Below, in pieces: positions 18,951 through 29,014 of a stretch of DNA of 64,000 nucleotides. A model generated the notes under the pieces. That model was not told where the DNA came from, ran no database searches, and worked only from the letters and a program-made list of their open reading frames with translations. The position numbers were made by a program, and so were the translations under genes. Numbering within the stretch: the stretch's first letter is position 1; each line of letters begins with the position of its first letter. The stretch is from Anaerosporomusa subterranea (GTDB taxonomy: Bacteria > Bacillota > Negativicutes > Sporomusales > Acetonemataceae). Location of the stretch: positions 496,001 to 560,000 of the forward strand of contig NZ_LSGP01000017.1 of NCBI RefSeq assembly GCF_001611555.1, given 5' to 3'.

Positions 18951-19715
18951 ATGACCGCACTGTTGGAAGGGATTGGTCGGGCTGTCTTGCGCATAGCGGA
19001 AGCTGCGGGCGAAGTCACGCTATTGTTTGGCCAAACAATCCTTCTCCTGAAAAAGATGAAGTCCCGGCATGTCCTGCAACAGATGGCGCATCTTGGCGTC
19101 AATTCCCTGCCCATTGTCTTGCTGACAATGTTGTTTACTGGCATGGTCATGACAGTACAGATCGCCCATGAATTTATCAAATACGGCGTCCAATCCTCAG
19201 TCGGCGGCGTTATGGCTGTTGGCATGGGCCGTGAGCTGGCGCCTGTTTTAACCGGAGTTGTCGTGGCCGGACGAGTCGGGGCAGCGATCACCGCTGAAAT
19301 CGGTTCGATGAAAGTCACTGAGCAAATTGATGCCCTGAGGGTGATGGCCACCAATCCGATTGCCTATCTGGTTGCGCCACGTTTGGTTGCCTGTGTGTTT
19401 ATGCTGCCGGTTCTCGTTATTTTCGGCGACGTCATCGGCACTCTGGGGGGCTATTTGATGGCTACACTTTACGCAGGCATCGGCTCCTTTTCTTATATCA
19501 ATTCCATCAAAGTGTTTGCTGTTGTTAATGACGTTACCGGCGGTCTGGTTAAATCAATGTTTTTCGGCGCAATTATCGCTATTATTGGCTGCTATAAAGG
19601 GTTGACCACTGAGCAAGGAGCTGAAGGCGTCGGCAGGGCGACAACAAGCTCTGTTGTGACTTCAATTATCTTGATTTTTATCAGCAATTATTTTTTATCC
19701 TTACTTTTATATTAA
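18951..19715 (+). CDS. mlaE: Mla-type ABC transporter permease MlaE
   Basis: The 254-residue inner-membrane permease belongs to the YrbE/MlaE family and works with the MlaF ATPase and MCE protein MlaD in phospholipid traffic between the membranes. It shows several hydrophobic segments and the family core [40 protein letters not shown] and [21 protein letters not shown] use ATG 18951, which follows GAGGAGGG. An in-frame start at 18912 would add 13 unlikely residues. mlaF starts 13 bases downstream. No MlaB, MlaC or MlaA gene is nearby. Confidence 0.95.
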   Translation: MTALLEGIGRAVLRIAEAAGEVTLLFGQTILLLKKMKSRHVLQQMAHLGVNSLPIVLLTMLFTGMVMTVQIAHEFIKYGVQSSVGGVMAVGMGRELAPVLTGVVVAGRVGAAITAEIGSMKVTEQIDALRVMATNPIAYLVAPRLVACVFMLPVLVIFGDVIGTLGGYLMATLYAGIGSFSYINSIKVFAVVNDVTGGLVKSMFFGAIIAIIGCYKGLTTEQGAEGVGRATTSSVVTSIILIFISNYFLSLLLY

Positions 19716-19728
19716 AAGAGGAGACCGC

Positions 19729-20487
19729 ATGATAAAGCTAGTCAATGTAAACATGTCATATCGCGGCAAACGCGTCTTAGAAGACATAAACCTTGAGGTC
19801 GCCAAAGGGGAGATACTAGTCGTTATTGGGCCAAGCGGCTCCGGTAAGAGCACTCTTTTGCGACTGATTATTGGCCTATTGAAGCCTACTTCAGGCGAAA
19901 TCTGGGTTAACGGCCAGGAAATATCGCCGATGAATGAAAATGAGTTAAATCAAATGCGACGCCATATGGGAATGGTCTTTCAGTACTCGGCCTTGTTTGA
20001 TTCAATGAGTGTGGGCGAAAATGTGGCGTTTGGCCTGCGCCAGCATACCGACATGCCGGAAGAAGACATTCAAAAAGTAGTTCGCAGTAGACTGCGCATG
20101 GTTGGCCTGTCCGGACACGAAACTGACATGCCTAATGAATTGTCCGGCGGCATGAAAAAACGCGTCAGCTTGGCCCGGGCCATCGCCATCAATCCCGAAA
20201 TTGTTCTCTATGATGAACCGACGGCCGGACTTGATCCGATCATCTCAACCACGATTGACAGACTCATCGCCAGTACTCGCCGCCGACTCGGCGTGACTTC
20301 GATTGTCGTCACCCATCATATGTCAAGCGCGTTCAATCTTGCTGACCGCATGATCATGATAAACGACGGCCGAATTATCGAACAAGGCGGCATTGATGAC
20401 ATTAGACGATCAGAGAATCGCCTGGTGCAGAAATTTATTCAGGGCTGGACACCTGATTACAAAACCGAAAGGAGATTCCGACCATGA
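19729..20487 (+). CDS. mlaF: Mla-type ABC transporter ATPase MlaF
   Basis: The 252-residue ATPase powers the MlaE permease. The motifs are Walker [10 protein letters not shown] (near residue 38), the Q-loop region [19 protein letters not shown], the signature [17 protein letters not shown] and Walker [14 protein letters not shown] with the H-loop THHM. The SGGMKKR variant is typical of MlaF-like ATPases. The stop codon overlaps the start of mlaD by 4 bases (ATGA), so translation is coupled. Confidence 0.96.
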   Translation: MIKLVNVNMSYRGKRVLEDINLEVAKGEILVVIGPSGSGKSTLLRLIIGLLKPTSGEIWVNGQEISPMNENELNQMRRHMGMVFQYSALFDSMSVGENVAFGLRQHTDMPEEDIQKVVRSRLRMVGLSGHETDMPNELSGGMKKRVSLARAIAINPEIVLYDEPTAGLDPIISTTIDRLIASTRRRLGVTSIVVTHHMSSAFNLADRMIMINDGRIIEQGGIDDIRRSENRLVQKFIQGWTPDYKTERRFRP

Positions 20488-21767
20488 GCCTCAGCACGGA
20501 AGCAAAAGTGGGCGCTATAACATTAATTGCATTTATTCTTTTAGCTGGGATGATTGTCATGATCGGTGGCATGAACTATGGCGAGCACGGTTATCCGGTG
20601 CGGGTAACCTTCACTCAAGTTGCAGGCCTAAAAGCCGGCAACGTGGTTCGTTATGCTGGCGTGGAAGTCGGCAAAGTGGAGGCAATGACAATCGCACCAG
20701 ATGGGATCGAAGTACTGGCCAAAATCACCTCAGGCGCAAAGATCCCGAAAGGTTCTACCTTCCGCATTGGCTCAGACGGCTTGCTGGGTGAGAAATTCAT
20801 CGAGATTACACCGCCGGTCAAACCGGAAGGCGACCTAGCGCCAAATTCTTTGGTGCGCGGCGAGGACCCTGCCGGGTTGGATCAGTTGGTCGCCACAGCC
20901 GACAAAGTGCTGAAAAAAGCCGATGAAATGATACAATCGATGAATGAAGTGATCGGTGACGAGAAAGTAAAAGCCGCTTTGCGTGAATCTGCTCTTAACA
21001 TCAGCAGCCTGACCGCGAATCTGGACGCGCTCAGCGCCAGTCTGGTCCGGATGGCGGCAAGCGGCGAACAGGATATCGTAAAGACTGTCCACAACTTGCG
21101 ACTGATGTCAGAAAATCTGAAGAATACTTCTGGCCGTATTGACAAACTAGTGGCTGATGTCGACAATGATGGCCGTACTGCCACTGAACTGAGAGAAACC
21201 CTGACCAATGTCAAAAACGCCTCCGCCCGGGTCGAGAGAATGGCTGCCGCCCTCGAAGGAGTCGCCACCGACCCTGAAACAACCCGCAGTATCCGCGAAA
21301 CGCTAAAGAATGCCCGTGACGCCAGCGAAAAAGCCAACAAAATGTTGACGAAAATCGATCAGATAAAAACAGAAGGTTCAGTAGAAATCCTTTACAGTGA
21401 AAACGATGGTGATGGTAGATACCAGACCAATGCCAATTTAAAGCTGCGGACATCACCGCGAAACTTTGCGCTGATTGGCGTGCGCGATATCGGCGAAACG
21501 GATAAACTCAATTTACAACTAGGACAGGATAAGGATTCATGGACAACCCGTTTTGGTGTCATTGACAACCGTGCCGGTGTCGGTCTTGATAAACGATTGG
21601 GGGAAAAACTGGCTCTTTCGGTCGATTTCTATGATCCTAACGATGGTAAGGTTCGCCTCGGCGGACAATACTTGCTAGGTCAAAACTTCTACCTAGTCGG
21701 CCAGACCGACAACATTAACCGTCATTCCGAGCGTATCAGCTTCTTTGGAATTAAACGATCGTTTTAA
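20484..21767 (+). CDS. mlaD: MCE-domain protein MlaD with long helix and C-terminal barrel
   Basis: The 427-residue protein has an N-terminal transmembrane helix (about 10-28) and one MCE domain (about 33-115: [35 protein letters not shown]). A long stretch of about 170 residues rich in Ala, Leu, Asn and Arg is predicted to be helical or coiled coil. The C-terminal 115 residues show alternating strands and end in GIKRSF, as outer-membrane barrels do. E. coli MlaD is only about 180 residues and has no barrel. A trans-envelope MlaD of this kind has been described in Veillonella, so this is probably the same design: one protein bridging inner and outer membrane without MlaA and MlaC. Confidence 0.9.
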   Translation: MSLSTEAKVGAITLIAFILLAGMIVMIGGMNYGEHGYPVRVTFTQVAGLKAGNVVRYAGVEVGKVEAMTIAPDGIEVLAKITSGAKIPKGSTFRIGSDGLLGEKFIEITPPVKPEGDLAPNSLVRGEDPAGLDQLVATADKVLKKADEMIQSMNEVIGDEKVKAALRESALNISSLTANLDALSASLVRMAASGEQDIVKTVHNLRLMSENLKNTSGRIDKLVADVDNDGRTATELRETLTNVKNASARVERMAAALEGVATDPETTRSIRETLKNARDASEKANKMLTKIDQIKTEGSVEILYSENDGDGRYQTNANLKLRTSPRNFALIGVRDIGETDKLNLQLGQDKDSWTTRFGVIDNRAGVGLDKRLGEKLALSVDFYDPNDGKVRLGGQYLLGQNFYLVGQTDNINRHSERISFFGIKRSF

Positions 21768-21775
21768 ACATCCAA

Positions 21776-21804
21776 TTGACACTCAAATTGTTTTCCAGTA
21801 TAAT
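21776..21804 (+). promoter_or_regulatory. Consensus sigma-A promoter of tolC
   Basis: A perfect TTGACA (21776-21781) and a perfect TATAAT (21799-21804) with a 17-base spacer lie 84 bases upstream of the tolC start. It is the best promoter in the window and shows that tolC has its own strong start independent of mla. Confidence 0.9.
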
Positions 21805-21887
21805 GAAACTTGTCTGACTGAGTAGTCAATTTGTTATTTCCGATGAATTTAACGATGTGCGAATGCACTATCAGGAGGCTAAAAACC

Positions 21888-23174
21888 ATGGCGCAAAATA
21901 CCCTTTGGAGCAGACGGCTGGCGTCCGCTCTAGTCGGCGGCTGTCTATTGCTAAACACAGCCTTTGCCGCAACTGCACCCTATGAACTGACGCTCGACGA
22001 AAGCATCCGTTTGGCACTGGCCAATAACCCGGCCATCAAAGTTGCCGAAGCGGACAAAGAAAAAGCTGCCTGGACGGTCAAAGAAGCCCAAGCAGGCAAA
22101 GCCCCGACGCTAAGTTTAGGACACACCTCGTCACGTTCTCACTCGGATCTGAAAGACTCAACTGGCAACAATTTTGAGAATGGGATCTCCTTGTCGCTGC
22201 CGCTCTACACTGGCGGTAAAGTCGAAAGCGCGATTGAGCAAGCCAAACTAGGCAATGACTCTGCCGCCCTTGGCCTCGAGAATACGAAACAACAGATTCG
22301 CCTCGACGCTACCAGCGCCTATTACAATGTGCTGCAGGCATCTAACATGGTGAAACTTAACCAGGAATCCGTCGACCGCCTCAACGCTCACGTAAAGAAC
22401 GTTCAGGCCCAATATCAAGTCGGCACAGTTGCCAAAACTGATGTCTTGCGTTCTGAAGTAGAGGTCGCCGACGCAGAGCAAAACTTGATTAAAGCGGAAA
22501 ATAGCTATGAACTGTCAATCGCCAATCTCAACAATGTGGTAGGAATGCCGCTTGAAACGCAAATTAATGTTAAAGACCAACTCAAATATGAACAAGTGTC
22601 ACTGACACTCGAGCAAGCCATAAAACAGGCGATGGTCAATCGCCCTAACTTAGCGCAAGCCGAGCTTAGTGTCGCTGTTGCTGAGGAAGGCGTTAATGGT
22701 GCTAAGTCAGGCTACCGGCCGACAATTGGTCTCAGCGCCTCAGAAGGCTGGTCTGATACCAAATTTCCGGGTACAGACAATAACACCTGGTCGGTGGGTG
22801 TTAAAGCCAGCTGGAATATTTTTGACTCAGGTCTGACCAACAGCCAAGTGAGACAATCTCAGGCCAGCTTGGAAAAAGCCCGCCAACAGCAGCAACAAGC
22901 CAAAGACGCTGCCCAGCTAGAGGTCCGGCAGGCATTCCTCAATCTGAAGGAAGCTGAAAAGCGTATTGCCACTAGTCAAGTTGCTGTTAACAAAGCAGAA
23001 GAAGACTACAAAATCGCTCAAGTTCGCTACACCAGCGGTGTTGGCACTAACCTTGACGTCATTGACTCCCAAGTCGCTCTGACCCAAGCCAAGACAAACT
23101 ATATCCAGTCTCTGTACGATTACAATACTAGCCGAGCCAAACTGGAAAAAGCCATCGGCGCTAAAGTACAATAA
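21888..23174 (+). CDS. tolC: TolC-family outer-membrane efflux protein
   Basis: The 428-residue protein has a signal peptide (cleavage near LNTAFAATAP) and two tandem outer-membrane-factor repeats. They begin YELTLDESIRLALANNPAIK and VSLTLEQAIKQAMVNRPNLA and each contain long helices, with a C-terminal NYIQSLYDYNTSRAKLEKAI. TolC proteins form trimeric channels through the outer membrane for efflux pumps and type I secretion. The start ATG 21888 follows AGGAGG at 21873-21878. No inner-membrane pump or adaptor is next to it, so it may serve several systems. A strong promoter precedes it and a hairpin follows. Confidence 0.93.
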   Translation: MAQNTLWSRRLASALVGGCLLLNTAFAATAPYELTLDESIRLALANNPAIKVAEADKEKAAWTVKEAQAGKAPTLSLGHTSSRSHSDLKDSTGNNFENGISLSLPLYTGGKVESAIEQAKLGNDSAALGLENTKQQIRLDATSAYYNVLQASNMVKLNQESVDRLNAHVKNVQAQYQVGTVAKTDVLRSEVEVADAEQNLIKAENSYELSIANLNNVVGMPLETQINVKDQLKYEQVSLTLEQAIKQAMVNRPNLAQAELSVAVAEEGVNGAKSGYRPTIGLSASEGWSDTKFPGTDNNTWSVGVKASWNIFDSGLTNSQVRQSQASLEKARQQQQQAKDAAQLEVRQAFLNLKEAEKRIATSQVAVNKAEEDYKIAQVRYTSGVGTNLDVIDSQVALTQAKTNYIQSLYDYNTSRAKLEKAIGAKVQ

Positions 23175-23194
23175 GTAATATATTGACCCAAGGA

Positions 23195-23235
23195 GGGGAA
23201 GACTGGTAGTAATGCCAATCTTCCCCTTTCTGTTT
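23195..23235 (+). terminator. Terminator after tolC
   Basis: GGGGAAGACTGG and CCAATCTTCCCC form a 12-bp stem with one mismatch, followed by TTTCTGTTTT. It ends the tolC transcript. Confidence 0.8.
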
Positions 23236-23264
23236 TGCATGAAAAACAGAAAGACGAAAATACC

Positions 23265-23387
23265 GGTTAACCACAGAGTACGCAGAGGTCGCAGAGGGTT
23301 ACGGAGGGCTCGATTGCATGTCCTTATATTATACCGTGACCCTCTGCTGGTGGCCTCAGCGTACTCTGCGTACTCTGCGGTTACGTG
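23265..23387. repeat. Family B fold-back repeat, copy 3
   Basis: The left arm is GGTTAACCACAGAGTACGCA followed by GAGGTCGCAGAGGGTTACGG. The right arm is GCGTACTCTGCGTACTCTGC followed by GGTTACGTG. The centre is AT-rich (CTTATATTATACC). It lies in the 542-bp tolC-tamB gap. Confidence 0.8.
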
Positions 23388-23529
23388 CCCCAACCGCGTA
23401 CTGCGGTTCGTTCTTTAGATCCCCTTCTGCGATTAAGTCATATTCTTCGTCAATATCCTTAATTTTCCAGCAGGAACAAACTGCCAGTTGTCGAAAGTAA
23501 TATATATCTGTGCTAAAAGTAGTTTGTTA

Positions 23530-23691
23530 GAGCGTGTTTCAAAACACGCAACCATAAAAGTAGGGAGGCTGTTAGAAAATGTTCAGAGGCTAGGCGCTAG
23601 AGCCGGCGGGCCCGGAGGCGTACAGTTCGGGTACGTTGAGGAGACCGGTAGCTCTGGCAACAACGCATATGGGCATTTTCTAACAGCCTCT
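23530..23691. repeat. Family A fold-back element, copy 5, with leader hairpin
   Basis: The leader hairpin GAGCGTGTTTCAAAACACGC is followed by AACCATAAAAGTAG. The fold-back then runs from GAGGCTGTTAGAAAATG to the right arm CATTTTCTAACAGCCTC. Inner bases contain GAGCCGGCGGGCCC, GGGTACGTTGAGG and CCGGTAGCTC. It is close in design to copies 4 and 10. Confidence 0.85.
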
Positions 23692-23716
23692 ACTAAACAG
23701 GCAGGAGGTCTACAAG

Positions 23717-26700
23717 ATGCGAAAGGCCTTCATTGTTGTTCTGCTGGTCATCTTGGCAACTTCCATCGCACTGGTTGCCACCTGGCAGACAAAAAGCGAA
23801 TCCGTGATGGCCGGTGCCCGCGGCATGCTTGAGCAAGAAGTGACAAAAGCTCTCGGCGGTTCGGTATCAGTCGATGCAATTGAAATACAGGGCATTAGCA
23901 GTGTTGCTATTACCGGCATCAGTCTGCTCGATAAGCAAGGAGCGGTGATGGCCACCGCCGACAGCCTGAATGTTACCTTCAACCCGATATTGCTGTTGAC
24001 TGGTTTAAATCCAGTTGATGCAATACATGGCGTAACCATAGAATCACCGCGCCTATATCTGCGCCAGCGCGCCGATATGGGCTGGAATCTAGCAGACTTG
24101 GCCAAAGATCCGGAGTCCGGCGGACAGCAGTTCGGCGGGCTAGTACGCGTTAATCGCGGCTGGCTGTCTGTCGAGACCCAGAAACAGGGCAATTATCAGG
24201 CTGATAACCTAAATGGGACGCTGGACTTTGCTGTAAAGCCATCGATTCAGCTAGACCTAAAAGGCAATCATAATGGCGCTTGGTTCGTAGTTGAAGGCTC
24301 AGTTAACGGTAAAAGCCGTGACGCGTTGACAGTCAGTATTGACAGCTTGGCATTGCCAGATTATCAGGCTATATTGCCAACTAATTCAGTGAAAATTACG
24401 GCTGGACAAGCTAAAAATGTCTCAATAACCTTGATCCGGGAAAAGGAAGACATTAGCTATTCCGGTGAAGCCTTTATCCAAGACCTAGCTGGTCAAGCTG
24501 ACGATATTCCGGTGGAAAAGGCTTCTGGACTTGTTAGTTTTGATCACAACACAGTACATGTGTATAATGCCGATATGCATCTCTGGGGACAGCCACTTCG
24601 GTTAAGCGGTGATATTACCTATCGTGCCGATCAACCTGTATTTGACCTGAATTTGGCGGCTGAAGCGTTTGATGCTGGCGCTTTGCCAGTGGCGAACGGC
24701 CTAAGCGGATTGGCCGCCTTTGATGTCCATGTTAAGGGAACACAGTCTGATTTCAAAGCTCAAGGTGGACTCTCGATAGCGGCGGGCAGATACCAAAACT
24801 ACCAGTTTGCCAATGCCGAAACACAGTTTGTTTACAGCGGCGGCCTGCTGCAGCTGATTGGCGCTAAAGCCAGCCTATATGATGGCCAGATAGCTGCCGA
24901 TGGCGTAATTGATCTTGCCACAATGACCTCCGACTTACGTCTCTCCGGCCGACAGTTGGATGGCGCTTTACTGGCGTCAGCAGCCGGTCTGGCTGATACT
25001 GGTGCGAGAGTCGACTTTGATATGCTGCTGCGTGGGAGATTTGCCCTAGGTGCTGCTGATGCTACCGGAACCGTGACGTTGGGTGAAGGAAAAATGGCAG
25101 GCGTTCCATTCAAAGGCGGCTATGGCGGTTTTCACCTTCAACAGGGAATTTTGACTGCAGATTATCTTAATGCTGTGGTCGATTCTGGCATGGTCAGCGC
25201 GAAAGGCAGCTATGACATAAAGCAAGACTTGATCGCCGTTGACGTTGATAGCCACAATTTACCGCTACAGGCGCTCACACAAACTTTGCCCGCCGCCTTG
25301 CACGCCTCAGGCTCACTGCAGCTTACCGCCAAGCTTACCGGCAAGCTTGCTGATCCTCAGCTAGTACTGGCGCTAACTGCGGAGCATGGCGCTATATTGT
25401 CACAACCATTTGAACGTCTGACCGGAGCGGCCGAGGTCAGCCGCGAAAAAGTCATTCTGCGCAATTTCCAGGCCGTTAATGGTCTGACCACGCATACGAT
25501 AGAAGGAAGTATCCAACTTACTGGCAAAAAAGACCTAAGTTTGGCAATCGCTACCCGTCATGCTAGGATGGAAAACTTGTTAAAACCTCTGTCGCTTAGC
25601 GAAGTGGTTACAGGCAATGTCGAGCACGATCTCTCAATTACTGGCACACTCGATAACCCGTCGGCTGATGGCATACTAGCTTTGACTGAGGGCAGTTGGC
25701 GGGGCTATCTGCTCAATAGTGTTAAGGGCGCCTACCGCTTCCGCGACGGAGTAGTTGAGATTCAAGATGCTGTTATCAACTCGTTGGATAACCAAGTTAT
25801 TATCAATGGCACAGTCACAACAACAGGCAAACTAGCGCTTTCGCTAAATGGTAGTGACGTCGACTTGGCCCGGTTGCCTGTTCCTTACCCATACCCTGTC
25901 AACGGTAAAGCCGAGTTAGCGATAAGCCTAACCGGTACACTTTCCAATCCGCAATTGACTGGCCAGGCGATCATTCCCAGACTCACGGCTAATGGTCAAA
26001 TATTTGAGCGAGTCGATGCCTCGCTTAACCTGAATGGCTCTTTGCTTGATTTCCCCAGCGCTACCTTTGCCCAGGGCCAGTCTTCCTTTAGCTTGACCGG
26101 CGGTATCAATCTGGCGTCAGAAGAAATCTATGGCTCGTTACGGGTAGAAAAAGCCCAAGCCTCCGCAATCGCTGCTCTAGCTAAATTAGACGATAAGGTG
26201 CTGCAAGGGGAATTCAGTGGTTATTTCACTTGGAATGGTACCCTGGCTAACCCGAACGCCACATTTGGCGGCACGGTTGCAAAAGGCGTAGTTAAAGGCT
26301 ATACCGTCGGCGACATTGAGCTTGAAGCGTCGTTGACCAATCACGTAATTGAACTCGAAAAATTAATGGTCAAACAGAGCGATGGCCTGATGGCAGCCAA
26401 AGGCAAGATTGATCTGCGCGGAGACATCAATATTGAGGCTGGCGCACGTGACATCGATGCCGCCTTCTTTGCCAAATTATTTGATGCCAGCATCGAAACC
26501 AAAGGTAAACTAAGCTTTACCGCTCAGATTTCCGGCAAAACAGCCAATCCCCACACCGCAGTTTCCTTGGAAATCGCTAATGGCAGTATCGATAACGCCG
26601 GCTTTGATAATTTGTACGGCCTATTTATTCTCGATCAAGGAAAAATCCAGGTTAATCAATTGCTGCTGTCTAAAGGGGAATATAAAGCCAGCGCTTATGG

Positions 26701-28042
26701 CGTCATTCCACTGGCAGCGCTGAATAAAGAAAGCCGCAAAAAGGCTTCTGCTGCTGATGAGATGGACCTGACCTTCCGTCTAGATCATGCCAATTTAAGC
26801 ATACTACCCATCTTAAGTAATGCCATATCGACTGCTTCTGGTGACACCAAGGGCGAAGTCAAAGTAACAGGCAGTCTATTCCAACCGAATTTAAATGGGC
26901 AAATCACGGTGAAAGATGGCACCATCAAGTTTATTGGCATTGAAGAACCTATCCAGAAAGTAACGGTTGATATTCAGCTTAAAGATGATACAATACAGTT
27001 ACGTACCTTTGAGGGCGCCGTAGGGGCTGGCAAGTACCAGCTTACCGGATCGGCTGTTGTTCGTGACATGGCTTTGCATGACTATGACATGTCACTGATG
27101 CTTGATAAAGTATCACTAACACATAAGTACTTCAAAGGCCCAGTCAACGGGATGTTGACCTTAAGCGAAAAAGCAAACATGCCACATTTTGCCGGCAAAC
27201 TGCTTCTTGCCAACACCACTGTCAATGTGCCGGTCGTGCCGCTGACGTCATCAGCAAATACGACGTTTGACATGGGGATGGATGTAGAGTTGGTGGTTGG
27301 TGAGAAAGTGCGTCTATACAACCCTGTGCTTTACGATGTTTGGGTCGAGGGCAAGGTTCATTTTAATGGTAGTCTGCAACAACCGGATGTATCAGGGAAG
27401 ATTGAGTCCCTGCGCGGCACTCTTAATTATTTGCGGACCCAGTTCAAGATCAATGAGGCGACTGTCGCGTTTACCCAGTTTCGTTCCTTTGAGCCGGTCA
27501 TCAACCTCAGGGCTTCGACCCGGCTTGAACAGACAGATGTGGACTTGGCGGTAAACGGCCCAGTCACAGCCATGGATCTCAAGTTGACCTCAGATCCGCA
27601 AATGAGCCAGCAAGAGATACTTTCTTTGCTGACCTTGCGCGAGAAATTTAGTGAACGACAAGCCTCTGGCAAACGCGATACCAGCCTTGGCCGCGATGAA
27701 TTGGTCAGCATGCTGGACGCCGGACTGCAACTGCAGTTCTTTGCCGAGGTAGAAGACATGTTCCGTACCAGTTTGGGCGTTGACGAGTTCCGTGTCTTTC
27801 GAGGGTCGTCGTCTAACCCGCTATTCACGAGTGACCAGACTATAACTGATCAAGATCAATACAAGATTGAAATCGGCAAATATTTTACCGACCGCCTGTT
27901 ACTTCGTTATACGACCGGCGTCAACTCCAGTGAGAGAAGTTATGGTGCACGCTATGACATAACTAAAAGCATGAGCTTGACCGCAGATGTTGATGAATTT
28001 AAAGAGCTTCAAGTAGGCATTGGTATGAGATTTCGATTCTAA
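23717..28042 (+). CDS. tamB: TamB-like translocation and assembly protein (AsmA-like/DUF490)
   Basis: The 1441-residue protein is the largest in the window. It has an N-terminal inner-membrane anchor (about 4-22), then a very long beta-rich body with repeated short units of the type GxLxxPxxxGxxxL (for example GTLDNPSADGILALTEGSWR and GTLSNPQLTGQAIIPRLTAN). The C-terminal TamB domain is about residues 1120-1441 and ends RFRF. TamB-type proteins bridge inner and outer membrane as a hydrophobic groove for phospholipids and assist outer-membrane protein assembly. No tamA is adjacent, but bamA lies downstream and may be the partner. ATG 23717 follows AGGAGG. It lies between tolC and the sigma factor. 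Confidence 0.93.
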   Translation: MRKAFIVVLLVILATSIALVATWQTKSESVMAGARGMLEQEVTKALGGSVSVDAIEIQGISSVAITGISLLDKQGAVMATADSLNVTFNPILLLTGLNPVDAIHGVTIESPRLYLRQRADMGWNLADLAKDPESGGQQFGGLVRVNRGWLSVETQKQGNYQADNLNGTLDFAVKPSIQLDLKGNHNGAWFVVEGSVNGKSRDALTVSIDSLALPDYQAILPTNSVKITAGQAKNVSITLIREKEDISYSGEAFIQDLAGQADDIPVEKASGLVSFDHNTVHVYNADMHLWGQPLRLSGDITYRADQPVFDLNLAAEAFDAGALPVANGLSGLAAFDVHVKGTQSDFKAQGGLSIAAGRYQNYQFANAETQFVYSGGLLQLIGAKASLYDGQIAADGVIDLATMTSDLRLSGRQLDGALLASAAGLADTGARVDFDMLLRGRFALGAADATGTVTLGEGKMAGVPFKGGYGGFHLQQGILTADYLNAVVDSGMVSAKGSYDIKQDLIAVDVDSHNLPLQALTQTLPAALHASGSLQLTAKLTGKLADPQLVLALTAEHGAILSQPFERLTGAAEVSREKVILRNFQAVNGLTTHTIEGSIQLTGKKDLSLAIATRHARMENLLKPLSLSEVVTGNVEHDLSITGTLDNPSADGILALTEGSWRGYLLNSVKGAYRFRDGVVEIQDAVINSLDNQVIINGTVTTTGKLALSLNGSDVDLARLPVPYPYPVNGKAELAISLTGTLSNPQLTGQAIIPRLTANGQIFERVDASLNLNGSLLDFPSATFAQGQSSFSLTGGINLASEEIYGSLRVEKAQASAIAALAKLDDKVLQGEFSGYFTWNGTLANPNATFGGTVAKGVVKGYTVGDIELEASLTNHVIELEKLMVKQSDGLMAAKGKIDLRGDINIEAGARDIDAAFFAKLFDASIETKGKLSFTAQISGKTANPHTAVSLEIANGSIDNAGFDNLYGLFILDQGKIQVNQLLLSKGEYKASAYGVIPLAALNKESRKKASAADEMDLTFRLDHANLSILPILSNAISTASGDTKGEVKVTGSLFQPNLNGQITVKDGTIKFIGIEEPIQKVTVDIQLKDDTIQLRTFEGAVGAGKYQLTGSAVVRDMALHDYDMSLMLDKVSLTHKYFKGPVNGMLTLSEKANMPHFAGKLLLANTTVNVPVVPLTSSANTTFDMGMDVELVVGEKVRLYNPVLYDVWVEGKVHFNGSLQQPDVSGKIESLRGTLNYLRTQFKINEATVAFTQFRSFEPVINLRASTRLEQTDVDLAVNGPVTAMDLKLTSDPQMSQQEILSLLTLREKFSERQASGKRDTSLGRDELVSMLDAGLQLQFFAEVEDMFRTSLGVDEFRVFRGSSSNPLFTSDQTITDQDQYKIEIGKYFTDRLLLRYTTGVNSSERSYGARYDITKSMSLTADVDEFKELQVGIGMRFRF

Positions 28043-28050
28043 TCCAATCA

Positions 28051-28218
28051 GGCCGTTGATAAACGCCCATCTGCGTTGCACCCGCAAAGGGTATGCCGCC
28101 AACTCCATTGGACAGGACGTCCAGGTACCGCGAAGGCCATGGATGGCCGAGAGCGGTGAAAGGCTCTAAAGCGCCAAGAGTTGCGCAATCAGCCCTGCGG
28201 GAGCGCGCTTGCCGTACC
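28051..28218. repeat. Family A element, copy 6 (right end missing)
   Basis: It starts with the usual end GTTGATAAACGCCCATCTGC. It continues into a module (28076-28191) that recurs with three mismatches at 29096-29211. The expected complementary right end (CATCTGG...GAAC) is not seen. It lies 8 bases after the tamB stop. Confidence 0.75.
28076..28191 (+). repeat. 116-bp direct repeat, left copy
   Basis: Identical to 29096-29211 except for three bases, in the same orientation and exactly 1020 bp apart. It contains GTCCAGGTACCGCGAAGGCC and GGCCGAGAGCGGTGAAAGGC. The two copies bracket the sigma-factor gene. Confidence 0.92.
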
Positions 28219-28375
28219 CGACACGTACTGATGCTATAATACTTTCTTTCCTCAACTAGCATCAAGCTCATAGGTAACAAAGTCTGCGCGCGCTTGGCTT
28301 TCTCAACAAGTTGGCTGTTCCAAAAGAACAGTATACTACAATAATTAAGATTAGGTCTCCTGGGAGGTGGAATAC

Positions 28376-29014
28376 ATGTCGCTGAATAAATACTTAGCTG
28401 AACTGAAACAAGTACGCATGCTTGAACCTGAAGAAGAACGAGAATTGTGGCGTTTATATAAGAAAAACGGCGATCATGACAGCCGCCGTACATTGATTGA
28501 GCATTATCAGCCGTTAGTGTTTAAAACAGCTGCGCGCTGGCGTGGCAATGAGTCGGCGATCATGGATATTATCCAGGAGGGCACTATCGGTCTAATTGAA
28601 GCGGTGGAGAACTTTGACCCTGACCGAAATGTGGCCTTTAGTCTGTACGCTGTGCACCGTATCCGGGGCCGGATACTTAACTATGCCGAACGGGAAGGCG
28701 AATTGCGCTGTTTATCCATTGATAGCCCGCTTAATGACGAAGAATCTGTCACTCTTGAAAATCGTTTTTTGGACGGAGACCAAACAGTAGCTGCCCAGGC
28801 AGAAAATAATTTTTTGGTCAGTCAGGTGAAGACAGCCATGGAGCGTCTGCCTGCCAATGAACGGTTAGTCCTGAACGGAGTCTATCTCGCGGAGCAAGAA
28901 CCTAAAGAATTGGCTGAAACGATGAACCTAAGCCTGTCTCATATCTATCGTCTGCAAAAACAGGGTGTGAGGCGAGTTAGAGGTATGCTCTCAAAGCTGA
29001 TGCAACACTGGTAG
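28376..29014 (+). CDS. Sigma-70-family RNA polymerase sigma factor
   Basis: The 212-residue protein has sigma region 2 (DIIQEGTIGLIEAVENFDPD, FSLYAVHRIRGRILNYAERE) and region 4 with a helix-turn-helix (LVLNGVYLAEQEPKELAETM, NLSLSHIYRLQKQGVRRVRG). Region 3 is short. The region 2 pattern recalls the FliA/SigB/sporulation group rather than ECF factors, but I cannot name the subfamily. ATG 28376 is 8 bases after GGGAGG; a GTG at 28367 overlaps that site. Placed between tamB and bamA and followed by an unknown membrane protein, it is a candidate regulator of envelope genes. Its stop codon touches a repeat. Confidence 0.88.
   Translation: MSLNKYLAELKQVRMLEPEEERELWRLYKKNGDHDSRRTLIEHYQPLVFKTAARWRGNESAIMDIIQEGTIGLIEAVENFDPDRNVAFSLYAVHRIRGRILNYAEREGELRCLSIDSPLNDEESVTLENRFLDGDQTVAAQAENNFLVSQVKTAMERLPANERLVLNGVYLAEQEPKELAETMNLSLSHIYRLQKQGVRRVRGMLSKLMQHW

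Noticed and set aside
23488-23832. 114-codon + strand ORF before tamB
   Set aside because: It covers family A copy 5 and overlaps the tamB start in another frame.
28209-28240. TTGCCG...TATAAT promoter before the sigma gene
   Set aside because: TATAAT at 28235-28240 is good, but the only -35-like element is 20 bases away and poor; not enough to call.
28367-28375. GTG start for the sigma factor
   Set aside because: It overlaps the ribosome binding site GGGAGG; the ATG three codons later has proper spacing.
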